64,000 bases of DNA, taken from BOG-931 sp963781725 (GTDB lineage Bacteria > Pseudomonadota > Alphaproteobacteria > Rhizobiales > Xanthobacteraceae). This document shows, in pieces, positions 57,467 through 64,000 of this stretch. Numbering within the stretch: the stretch's first letter is position 1; every line of letters starts with the position of its first letter. Made by a program: the position numbers and the translations under genes. The DNA lies in contig CAWAGV010000002.1 of the NCBI GenBank assembly GCA_963781725.1, forward strand, positions 744,001 through 808,000. The letters are read 5' to 3'. The notes beneath the pieces were generated by a model. It saw nothing but the letters and a program-made list of their open reading frames with translations, did not search any database and was not told the DNA's origin.

Positions 57467-60103
57467 GTGCCTGACCCCTTGAAGCGCAGCATCGAGCCGG
57501 TCGACCGCCCCGCCCCGGCGCCGGGCGGCATTGCCGCGCGGGCGCAGGCCGCGTCCGGCGCGCCGTATCTCGCCGGGCTCAATCCGGAGCAGCGGCTGGC
57601 GGTCGAGACGCTCGACGGCCCGGTGCTGGTCTTGGCCGGCGCCGGCACCGGCAAGACCCGCGTGCTGACCGTGCGCATCGCCCACATCCTCAGCCTCGGC
57701 CGCGCCCGGCCGAGCGAAATCCTCGCCGTCACCTTCACCAACAAGGCGGCGCGCGAGATGAAACATCGCGTCGGCGAGATCGTCGGCGGCGTGGTCGAAG
57801 GCATGCCATGGCTCGGCACCTTCCACTCGATCGGCGTCAAGATCCTGCGCCGCCACGCCGAGATGGTCGGGCTGAAAAGCGACTTCACCATCCTCGACGT
57901 CGACGACCAGATCCGTCTGCTCAAACAACTGCTCGACGCCGAGGGCATCGACGAGAAGCGCTGGCCGGGCCGCGTGCTGGCGATGCTGATCGACGGCTGG
58001 AAGAACCGCGGCCTCACCCCCGAGCAGGTGCCGGCCGGCGAAGCCGCGGTGTTCGCCAACGGCAAGGGGCTGAAGCTTTACCGGGCGTATCAGGAGCGGC
58101 TGAAAATCCTCAACGCCGCCGACTTCGGCGACCTGCTGCTCGAATGCATCCGGCTGTTCCGCGAGCAGCCCGACGTGCTGCGGCAATATCAGGGCCGCTT
58201 CAGATACATCCTGGTTGACGAATACCAGGACACCAACGTCGCGCAGTATCTCTGGCTGCGGCTCCTGGCGCAGCGGAGCATCCTTCGAGACGCCGCGCTG
58301 CGCGCGGCTCCTCAGGATGAGGTCGGGGGAAAGCTTGAACTGCGCGAGATTCTTCAGGATGAGGATCAGCCCGGACAAACCCTCATCCCTCATCCTGAGG
58401 AGGCGCGAAGCGCCGTTGCGAAGGACGAGGCCCCGGCATCGCAGCCGCCGCAACCCAAAAACATCTGCTGCGTCGGCGACGACGATCAGTCGATCTACGG
58501 CTGGCGCGGCGCCGAGGTCGACAACATCCTGCGCTTCGAGCACGACTTCCCCGGCGCCGTGGTGATCCGCCTAGAGCGCAACTACCGCTCGACCGGCCAC
58601 ATCCTCGCCGCCGCCTCGCACCTGATCGCGCACAACGAAGGCCGCCTCGGCAAGACGCTGCGCACCGACGACGAGCCGGGCGAGAAGGTCGGCGTCACCG
58701 GCTCCTGGGACTCAGAAGAGGAAGCCCGCGCCATCGGCGAGGAGATCGAGCAGCTCCAGCGCCAAGGTCCTGATGGCAAACCCCATGCGCTCAACGAGAT
58801 CGCCATCCTGGTGCGCGCCTCGTTCCAGATGCGCGAATTCGAAGACCGCTTCGTCACCCTCGGCCTGCCCTATCGCGTGATCGGCGGCCCGCGGTTCTAC
58901 GAGCGCGCCGAAATCCGCGATGCGCTGGCTTATCTGCGCGTGGTCAATTCGCCGGCCGACGATCTGGCGTTCGAGCGCATCGTCAATGTGCCGAAGCGCG
59001 GCCTCGGCGACGCCACCATCCAGCTGCTGCACGACCACGCCCGCAAGCGCCGGGTGCCGCTCACCGAAGCGGCGCGCACCATGATCGAGACCGATGAGTT
59101 GAAGCCGAAGCCGCGCGGCGCGCTGCGCGGCGTGCTGGAATCGTTCGACCGCTGGCGCAAGCAGCGCGACAGCCTGCCCCACAACGAACTCGCCGAGATC
59201 ATTCTCGACGAAAGCGGCTACACCGAGATGTGGCAGAAGGACCGCTCCGCCGACGCCGCCGGCCGGCTGGAGAACCTGAAAGAGCTGATCCGCTCGATGC
59301 AGGACTTCGAGAACCTGCAAGGCTTCCTCGAACACATCTCGCTGGTGATGGATCGCGAGCGGGGCGCCGACGACGACGCGGTCAACATCATGACCATGCA
59401 CTCGGCCAAGGGCCTCGAATTCAACACCGTGTTCCTGCCCGGCTGGGAGGAAGGCCTGTTCCCGAGCCAGCGCACGCTGGACGATCAGGGCCGCTCCGGC
59501 CTCGAGGAGGAGCGCCGGCTGGCCCATGTCGGGCTGACGCGCGCGCGCAAGCGGGCAAAAATCTATTTCGCCACCAACCGGCGCATGCACGGCCTGTGGC
59601 AGACCAACATCCCGTCGCGCTTTCTCGACGAGCTGCCGGAAGCCAGCGTCGAGGTCACCGAGGCGCAAGGCGGCTTCGGCGGTTATGGCGGCTACGGCTC
59701 ATCGCGCTTCGACGCCACCACCTCGTTCGGCTCCAGCTACGGCACGCCGGGCTGGCAGCGCGCGCAGGGCAGGAAGGGCGGCAGCAGCGGCTTCTCGGAA
59801 AGCGGCACGCGCTACACCGATGACAGCACGTCCGACGGCTTCGACGACGCCTCGTCACCCTCGCCGTGGCGCGCGCGCGAACAGCGAAGCGGCACCAGCC
59901 CGCGCCGCCTGCCGCTCACCATCGAAGGCGAGCTGGTGGCGAAATCGACCGGCACCACGTCGGCGTTCGCGCTCGGCGACCGGGTGTTCCACCAGAAATT
60001 CGGCAACGGCAACATCACCGTGATCGACGGCAACAAGCTGACGATCCAGTTCGACCGCGCGGGGGAGAAGCGCGTGGTGGATTCGTTTGTCGAAAGGGTG
60101 TGA
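57467..60103 (+). CDS. uvrD: UvrD/PcrA-family DNA helicase with palindrome-derived insertion
   Basis: An 878-residue superfamily 1A helicase acting in nucleotide-excision and mismatch repair. Walker A GAGTGKTRVL is near residue 59. Motif II is ILVDEYQDTN (near 255) and motif III GDDDQSIYGWRGA starts near residue 338. Motifs IV to VI (MTMHSAKGLEFNTVFLPGWE near 642; HVGLTRARKRAKIYFA near 686) are intact. The C-terminal Tudor-like domain carries ALGDRVFHQKFGNGNITVID. Between motif II and III, residues 270-331 are mostly encoded by a repeat-like sequence (58274-58432), about 50 residues beyond a normal linker. Activity is probably retained. Confidence 0.95.
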   Translation: MPDPLKRSIEPVDRPAPAPGGIAARAQAASGAPYLAGLNPEQRLAVETLDGPVLVLAGAGTGKTRVLTVRIAHILSLGRARPSEILAVTFTNKAAREMKHRVGEIVGGVVEGMPWLGTFHSIGVKILRRHAEMVGLKSDFTILDVDDQIRLLKQLLDAEGIDEKRWPGRVLAMLIDGWKNRGLTPEQVPAGEAAVFANGKGLKLYRAYQERLKILNAADFGDLLLECIRLFREQPDVLRQYQGRFRYILVDEYQDTNVAQYLWLRLLAQRSILRDAALRAAPQDEVGGKLELREILQDEDQPGQTLIPHPEEARSAVAKDEAPASQPPQPKNICCVGDDDQSIYGWRGAEVDNILRFEHDFPGAVVIRLERNYRSTGHILAAASHLIAHNEGRLGKTLRTDDEPGEKVGVTGSWDSEEEARAIGEEIEQLQRQGPDGKPHALNEIAILVRASFQMREFEDRFVTLGLPYRVIGGPRFYERAEIRDALAYLRVVNSPADDLAFERIVNVPKRGLGDATIQLLHDHARKRRVPLTEAARTMIETDELKPKPRGALRGVLESFDRWRKQRDSLPHNELAEIILDESGYTEMWQKDRSADAAGRLENLKELIRSMQDFENLQGFLEHISLVMDRERGADDDAVNIMTMHSAKGLEFNTVFLPGWEEGLFPSQRTLDDQGRSGLEEERRLAHVGLTRARKRAKIYFATNRRMHGLWQTNIPSRFLDELPEASVEVTEAQGGFGGYGGYGSSRFDATTSFGSSYGTPGWQRAQGRKGGSSGFSESGTRYTDDSTSDGFDDASSPSPWRAREQRSGTSPRRLPLTIEGELVAKSTGTTSAFALGDRVFHQKFGNGNITVIDGNKLTIQFDRAGEKRVVDSFVERV
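58274..58432. repeat. Palindromic repeat-like insertion inside uvrD
   Basis: CATCCTTCGAGACGCCGCGC at the left end, followed by CTCCTCAGGATGAGG, is inverted at the right end as CCTCATCCTGAGGAGG followed by CGAAGCGCC...GCGAAGGACGAGG. Inner copies of TCAGGATGAGG and CCTCATCC lie between them. The element keeps the reading frame with no stop codon. Confidence 0.8.
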
Positions 60104-60114
60104 ACCATTTAGCC

Positions 60115-60231
60115 GTCGTGGCCGGATCAAGTCCGGCAATGACGCGTGCGATCAACCCGCTCATTCCCGCGCAAGCGGGAATCCAGGAAATCTTGCGCTG
60201 GGTCCCCGCTTTCGCGGGGACGAGCGGAATC
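60115..60231. repeat. Two-hairpin palindromic intergenic repeat (copy 3) with adjacent dyad
   Basis: ATTCCCGC/GCGGGAAT and GTCCCCGC/GCGGGGAC hairpins at about 60161-60231, the same arms as copies at 551-644 and 24021-24090. A small dyad (GGCCGGATCAAGTCCGGC) at 60120-60137 precedes it. It follows uvrD. Confidence 0.85.
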
Positions 60232-60267
60232 CGGGATGTGAGATTTTTGCTTGAAGCGTGCGCAGAG

Positions 60268-60492
60268 TCAGAACTGATTATATTGCTGGATAACCGCCCC
60301 GAAATCCGGAAACCGCAGAATGAAGTTGAGGGCCAGCAAAAACCCGATGACGCAGAATGCTACGATCGCCAGCAGATCGGGTGACGCGATCGCAGCGACC
60401 GTCCGGCGCCATGCGATCTTCGCGGCGCCGGTGACAAGGCCCGTGGACTTCGCCGGCAGGGAAAGATCGTCCGCCTTGGGTAAAAGGGTCAT
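60268..60492 (-). CDS. Small membrane protein of unknown function
   Basis: A 74-residue protein with one strong transmembrane helix near residues 40-60 (LLAIVAFCVIGFLLALNF). The ATG at 60492 is preceded by GAGAGGATTTCTCG, a good ribosome-binding site, which supports translation. No family is recognised. It could be a small stress-related or regulatory membrane protein; its neighbours (uvrD and a LuxR-type regulator) do not settle this. Confidence 0.55.
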   Translation of the reverse strand: MTLLPKADDLSLPAKSTGLVTGAAKIAWRRTVAAIASPDLLAIVAFCVIGFLLALNFILRFPDFGAVIQQYNQF

Positions 60493-60702
60493 CGAGAAAT
60501 CCTCTCAACGCGGCAGACCGCGATGCGGACCTGCCGTCTGTTTCGTGCACCCCTGATTTCCCCAACGCGCGCACTGTAGCGAGCGGCCGAAGACCGCCGC
60601 CTCCTTCGATCGGAGGAGAGCCCTTTCGATTTCGGCGAATTCCATTCACAATGTCGCCGCTTTTTTGCACCTTTCTGCCAACTTGAACCGCGGGGGCCGC
60701 GC

Positions 60703-61866
60703 GTGTCTGTCCAGGACATTGAAGTCGATGCGCGCGAGGCGGAAGCACTGTCGTCGCTGATCGGCGATATCTACGACACGACACTCGATAAATCGCTGTG
60801 GCCCGGCACGCTCAAGAAGATTGCTGCGTTCGTCCACGGCGCGTCCGCGGCCGTATTCTGGAATGACGCCGCGAATAACGGCGGCGACCTTTATTTCGAG
60901 GACGGCGGCATCGATCCGGTTTATCGGGATCTTTATTTTCAGAAATACGTCAAGCTCAACCCGATCACGACGCCGCGGTTCTTCGCGCAACCCGAAGTGC
61001 CGATAGCAACCGGCGATCTGGTGCCTTACGACGAGTTCCTCACGACGCGCTTTTACCGCGAGTGGGCGCAGCCGCAGGGTCTGGTCGATTTCGCCAGCAT
61101 CACTCTGGAAAAATCGGCAACAAAATCCGCCATGTTCGGAGTCTTCCGCCACGCGCGGCACGGGCTGGTCGATGAAGAGATGCGCCGGCGCATGCGGCTC
61201 ATCGGTCCCCACATCCAGCGCGCGGTTCTGATCGCCAAGGTGTTCAACGTCAAGGACGCCGAAGCGGCGATGTATTCACAAACGCTCGACGGTCTTCGCG
61301 CCGCGATCTTTCTTGTCGAAGCCAACGGACGCGTCATTCATGCCAACGCCGCCGGCCACTTTCTCGTCACCAAGGCTGACGTCTTGCGCGTGGCGGCCGG
61401 CCGATTGGCCGCGGTCGAACCTGCGATCGATGTGAATCTGCAGGACGCCCTTCTCGCAGCATCCAAAGGCGATGCGGCGATCGGCAATACCGGAATCGCA
61501 TTGCCGCTGATCGCGAAAGCGGGCGAACCGCATGTGGCCCATGTGCTCCCGCTCGCGTCCGGCGCGCGTCAGCGCGCGCGCGCCAATCACACCGCAAGCG
61601 CCGCGGTGTTCGTCCATAAGTCCGCTGTCGAAGCGCCCTCGCCGCCGGAGGTGATCGCCAAGGCTTACAAGCTGACGATGGCAGAGCTGCGGGTCGTGCT
61701 TGCCATTGTCGACGTTGGCGGCGTGCCGGAAGTCGCCGACGTCCTCGGCATCGCCGCAACGACGGTCAAGTCTCATCTGGGCAGTATCTTTGCCAAGACC
61801 GGCACGCACCGACAGGCCGATCTGGTCAAGCTCGTCGCCGGCCTGTCGAATCCGCTGATGAAATGA
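60703..61866 (+). CDS. LuxR-family transcriptional regulator
   Basis: A 387-residue regulator ending in a LuxR-type helix-turn-helix: MAELRVVLAIVDVGGVPEVA followed by IAATTVKSHLGSIFAKTGTH at about residue 347, where the recognition helix contains TTVKSHLGSIF. The N-terminal two thirds lack an obvious receiver domain; a PAS-like or autoinducer-like sensor is possible but not shown. The GTG at 60703 is used since there is no downstream ATG in the first conserved stretch. Targets and signal are unknown. It is divergent from the small membrane protein. Confidence 0.78.
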   Translation: MSVQDIEVDAREAEALSSLIGDIYDTTLDKSLWPGTLKKIAAFVHGASAAVFWNDAANNGGDLYFEDGGIDPVYRDLYFQKYVKLNPITTPRFFAQPEVPIATGDLVPYDEFLTTRFYREWAQPQGLVDFASITLEKSATKSAMFGVFRHARHGLVDEEMRRRMRLIGPHIQRAVLIAKVFNVKDAEAAMYSQTLDGLRAAIFLVEANGRVIHANAAGHFLVTKADVLRVAAGRLAAVEPAIDVNLQDALLAASKGDAAIGNTGIALPLIAKAGEPHVAHVLPLASGARQRARANHTASAAVFVHKSAVEAPSPPEVIAKAYKLTMAELRVVLAIVDVGGVPEVADVLGIAATTVKSHLGSIFAKTGTHRQADLVKLVAGLSNPLMK

Positions 61867-61902
61867 GCCGCCGCGATCGACACTGAGCCGTGACGGCGCG
61901 CG

Positions 61903-62952
61903 TTACCCGCCAGCCAATCGATAACTCAAAAACGCCGCGACCGGTGACGGCAGACCCAGCCACGCCGTCAGCGCGCCGGTGTCGAGCGAGACCAGGATCG
62001 AACCGAGCACCGCGGCCACCGCGCCGAGCACGACCGCGGCGTTCATCACCTCGTGGTCGCGGTTGATGATTTGCGACAGGAACAGCCGGAACACCAGAGA
62101 GAGCTGCAGGATCGGCGTCACCACCATCAGCGGCGCGATGGCGAGCGAGGCGTAGACCAGCGCCTGCGATATTGCGACCAGCACCGCAGCGGCGAGAAAC
62201 CACGGCATGTTCTCGCGCTTCATCGCTATGATGTCCTGCCAGGAGCCGGGCTTGAGCAGCGCCAGCGCGAACACCAGCAGCGCCGCCGCATAGGCCACGC
62301 ATCCGGCCGCCGTCGTGCTGATCCCAGGCGCGTTCAGGAAGGCCTCGCGCGCCAAAAGCGGCGAACTGCCATAGAACACTGCCGCGCCGAACGCGAAGAT
62401 GGTGCCCCAGAACACCTGCGGCTGGAACACAGGCTTATCGGCCGCGTGCGCCGCGGCCGGCCCTTCCGGCGCAGCAGCGGACGTGGCGACCGCGGCCGAC
62501 AGCGGCGCCGTCGCCTTCTTCGCCTTGCCGGATCGGGACTGTGTCGTGAACGAGCCGCCCAGCATCAACACCGTGCCGATGGCCTGCAGCACGGTGAACG
62601 CCTCGTGCAGCATCGCCACGGCCATGATCATGGCAAACGGCACCTGGAGCTGGATCACGGGCGCCGCGAGATTGACGCCCATGAGCTGGTTGGAGCGATA
62701 ATTGCAGTAGCGGCCGAGGACGAAATGCACGACGCCCTGGCAGGCCAGCCACGCCATCGCCACCGCGGGGATGACCGGAAGCTGGCCCAAATCGCCAAAC
62801 GCGATGGTCATGGCGAGGAACGAGAGCCCGCCGATCGGCACGGTCAGCGCCATGCCCTGGAGCACGCTGCCGGTCACCACGCCGCGGCGCATCGTGGCGT
62901 TGTTGAGCGCAAATGTGAACGCGCCAAGCGCCGCGTAAAGAATGCCGAGCAA
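61903..62952 (-). CDS. EamA/DMT-family transporter
   Basis: A 349-residue inner-membrane transporter made of two EamA repeats, each of about five helices. The first spans roughly residues 1-140 (IPAVAMAWLACQGVVHFVLG), a charged Ala-rich linker (GKAKKATAPLSAAVATSAAA) lies near 145-170, and the second repeat runs to the C-terminus (YGSSPLLAREAFLNAPGIST). Members export or import amino acids, nucleotides or other small metabolites. The substrate is unknown. It converges with the LuxR-type regulator gene. Confidence 0.85.
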   Translation of the reverse strand: MLGILYAALGAFTFALNNATMRRGVVTGSVLQGMALTVPIGGLSFLAMTIAFGDLGQLPVIPAVAMAWLACQGVVHFVLGRYCNYRSNQLMGVNLAAPVIQLQVPFAMIMAVAMLHEAFTVLQAIGTVLMLGGSFTTQSRSGKAKKATAPLSAAVATSAAAPEGPAAAHAADKPVFQPQVFWGTIFAFGAAVFYGSSPLLAREAFLNAPGISTTAAGCVAYAAALLVFALALLKPGSWQDIIAMKRENMPWFLAAAVLVAISQALVYASLAIAPLMVVTPILQLSLVFRLFLSQIINRDHEVMNAAVVLGAVAAVLGSILVSLDTGALTAWLGLPSPVAAFLSYRLAGG

Positions 62953-63288
62953 GAGTGTCCCCGCGCAAGCCGATTGTCTTGCGCGTATCTACACCAAGCC
63001 GCCGTCCGGCCGGTATGCGGATTTCAACGGCGGCAACGCCGGCAGCGCGCGCCTTCGCTCATCCGGCATCCGCATGCTGCGATGCCGCGTGGATGGAAGG
63101 AACAAGTCCGGCAATGACGAAGTAGAGAGCGGGACGCAGCGCGAAAATTACGTCGCCTGTCATAGTCCGCGAAGGCGGACTATCCAGTAAACGCAGACGC
63201 CGAAAATCTGCCGATAGGGCGACGATTACTGGATGCCCCGCCTGCGCGGGGCATGACAATCCGGGACACGCGCCCGCTAGCTATAACC
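62953..63288. other. Intergenic region with repeat elements
   Basis: About 336 bases between the divergent EamA gene and the partial gene at the right edge. It carries a TCCAGTA-type two-hairpin repeat (63161-63260, listed separately) preceded near 63095 by a short AAGTCCGGCAATGACGA segment resembling the dyad at 60120-60137. No gene is convincing in the rest. Confidence 0.55.
63161..63260. repeat. TCCAGTA-type two-hairpin repeat (copy 2)
   Basis: AGTCCGC-GAAG-GCGGACT and GCCCCGC-CTGC-GCGGGGC form two hairpins around a core with TCCAGTA and TACTGGAT, as in the copy at 57276-57361, but with the arm sequences exchanged between positions. Confidence 0.82.
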
Positions 63289-64000
63289 CTAATACCGAGG
63301 ATAATACGACAGCCCGCGTGACGGCGGCCTGCCGGGCGGCGGCGGCGCACTGCCAAATCCGCCGAACCAGCGGCCGAAGCCATAGCTGCCGCTGTCATCG
63401 CGCGCGATGTTCATGTCGGGCGACTTCGCCCGGGTGATGAAGCCGCCCTGCGGCTGGTTGCTTAAGACCGCGACGAACTCGGTGCGATAGTTGGTTTCGC
63501 TCGACAGCGGCTCGTCCGAGATGATGATCGAGGACAGCGGCTGCGCCGTGGGCGCGATGCGGTCGAGCACCTCCTGCGGGAAGGTGATGCGGCCGAGCGC
63601 GTTCTTGGCCGTATCGCCGTCGTCGATCGAGACTTCGGTCCAGCGCAAACCGCCGCCGTCGCGCGCCACCGCGGTGAAGATGTGGGTGCCGAGCGGCTTG
63701 TCGGGATCCTTGATGGTGACCGGGAACTCCTGGCTGAAATCGTACAGCTCGCCGCCGTCCGACCACTTCTTGTGGGTGTCGCGGCGCACGTAAAGCTTCT
63801 GCGTCGCGCGGCTGATGTAGATCGAGACCGGCTCGCCGGCGAGCCTGGCGTCGGTTGCGGCCTTGGCGGTCGCGACCCGCTTGGCCTCGGCCGCCTTGGC
63901 GGCGGCGTCCGCGGCCGCGGCGGCGTCCTGTTTCGCTTTCAGGTCGGCGGTAGCGGCGTCGAGTTGCTGGCCCAGGTCATGCGCCCTGACGGCGGCCTTC
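63289..64000 (-). CDS. L,D-transpeptidase-like domain protein, partial (5' end outside window)
   Basis: The C-terminal 237 or so residues of a protein whose frame stays open to the right edge. The first part is an Ala/Lys-rich coiled coil (LKAKQDAAAAADAAAKAAEA). The fold-like start EPVSIYISRATQKLYVRR follows, then DPDKPLGTHIFTAVARDGGG, which resembles the beta sheet of YkuD-type L,D-transpeptidases. The expected catalytic cysteine motif is not seen, so it is probably inactive as a transpeptidase or only a related fold. The protein ends PGRPPSRGLSYYPRY. Function is unknown; the remaining N-terminus could include a membrane anchor. Confidence 0.5.
   Translation of the reverse strand, partial: KAAVRAHDLGQQLDAATADLKAKQDAAAAADAAAKAAEAKRVATAKAATDARLAGEPVSIYISRATQKLYVRRDTHKKWSDGGELYDFSQEFPVTIKDPDKPLGTHIFTAVARDGGGLRWTEVSIDDGDTAKNALGRITFPQEVLDRIAPTAQPLSSIIISDEPLSSETNYRTEFVAVLSNQPQGGFITRAKSPDMNIARDDSGSYGFGRWFGGFGSAPPPPGRPPSRGLSYYPRY

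Overview
This 64 kb window comes from a GC-rich alphaproteobacterial chromosome, most likely Hyphomicrobiales (relatives of Bradyrhizobium, Rhodopseudomonas, Pseudolabrys). Support comes from a circularly permuted two-piece tmRNA gene, an alphaproteobacterial-type SspB, a DUF4169/ribbon-helix-helix gene pair, an Omp25-like barrel, orphan Bug-type binding proteins, and several families of short palindromic repeats typical of this group. There is no CRISPR array, transposase or prophage. The taxonomic call is inference from gene content.

Layout. 1-3.1 kb: end of a UbiD-type decarboxylase, a binding protein and an acyl-CoA ligase, probably aromatic-acid catabolism. 3.1-14 kb: small lipoprotein, a frameshifted BamA-type Omp85 protein, a Pht5-like binding protein, an Ldh2 dehydrogenase, lipocalin-like and cupin secreted proteins, a winged-helix/TPR regulator, a 3-hydroxyisobutyrate dehydrogenase-like enzyme and a two-subunit ring-hydroxylating oxygenase, then tRNA-Lys(CTT). 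14-27 kb: Omp25-like barrel and branched-chain amino acid synthesis (leuA, ilvC, ilvH, ilvI), interleaved with PPK2/NUDIX, a PEBP gene with a frameshift, a membrane sulfatase-fold protein and a HxlR/FMN-reductase pair. leuA and ilvI each follow a leader peptide rich in the relevant amino acids (positions 17193-17065 and 26629-26537, minus strand), so both look attenuation-controlled.

27-43 kb: secreted protein of unknown function, acyl-CoA-dehydrogenase-like flavoprotein, aspA, FAD monooxygenase, Bug protein, miaA, serB, then the housekeeping run thyA-folA, hflK-hflC-DUF2065-degP (minus strand), a split ChrA chromate transporter and a YpsA-like protein. 42.7-45 kb: ssrA (tmRNA), sspB and fumC, so the tag RNA lies next to the adaptor that delivers tagged proteins to ClpXP. 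45-64 kb: DUF4169/RHH pair, giant AsmA-like protein, a catabolic or uptake stretch with three Bug proteins, a GlcD-type oxidase, a sulfatase, a thioesterase and a Vgb-like propeller, then uvrD/pcrA, a LuxR-type regulator, an EamA transporter and a truncated L,D-transpeptidase-like protein.

The most notable observation is in uvrD: a palindromic repeat-like sequence of about 155 bp sits in frame between helicase motifs II and III, adding about 50 residues, comparable to Rickettsia palindromic elements. Other points are two frameshifted genes, a second copy of the ilvC 3' end differing only at synonymous sites, and repeats that supply the stop codons of aspA and degP. No clearly new multi-gene defence or biosynthetic system is visible.
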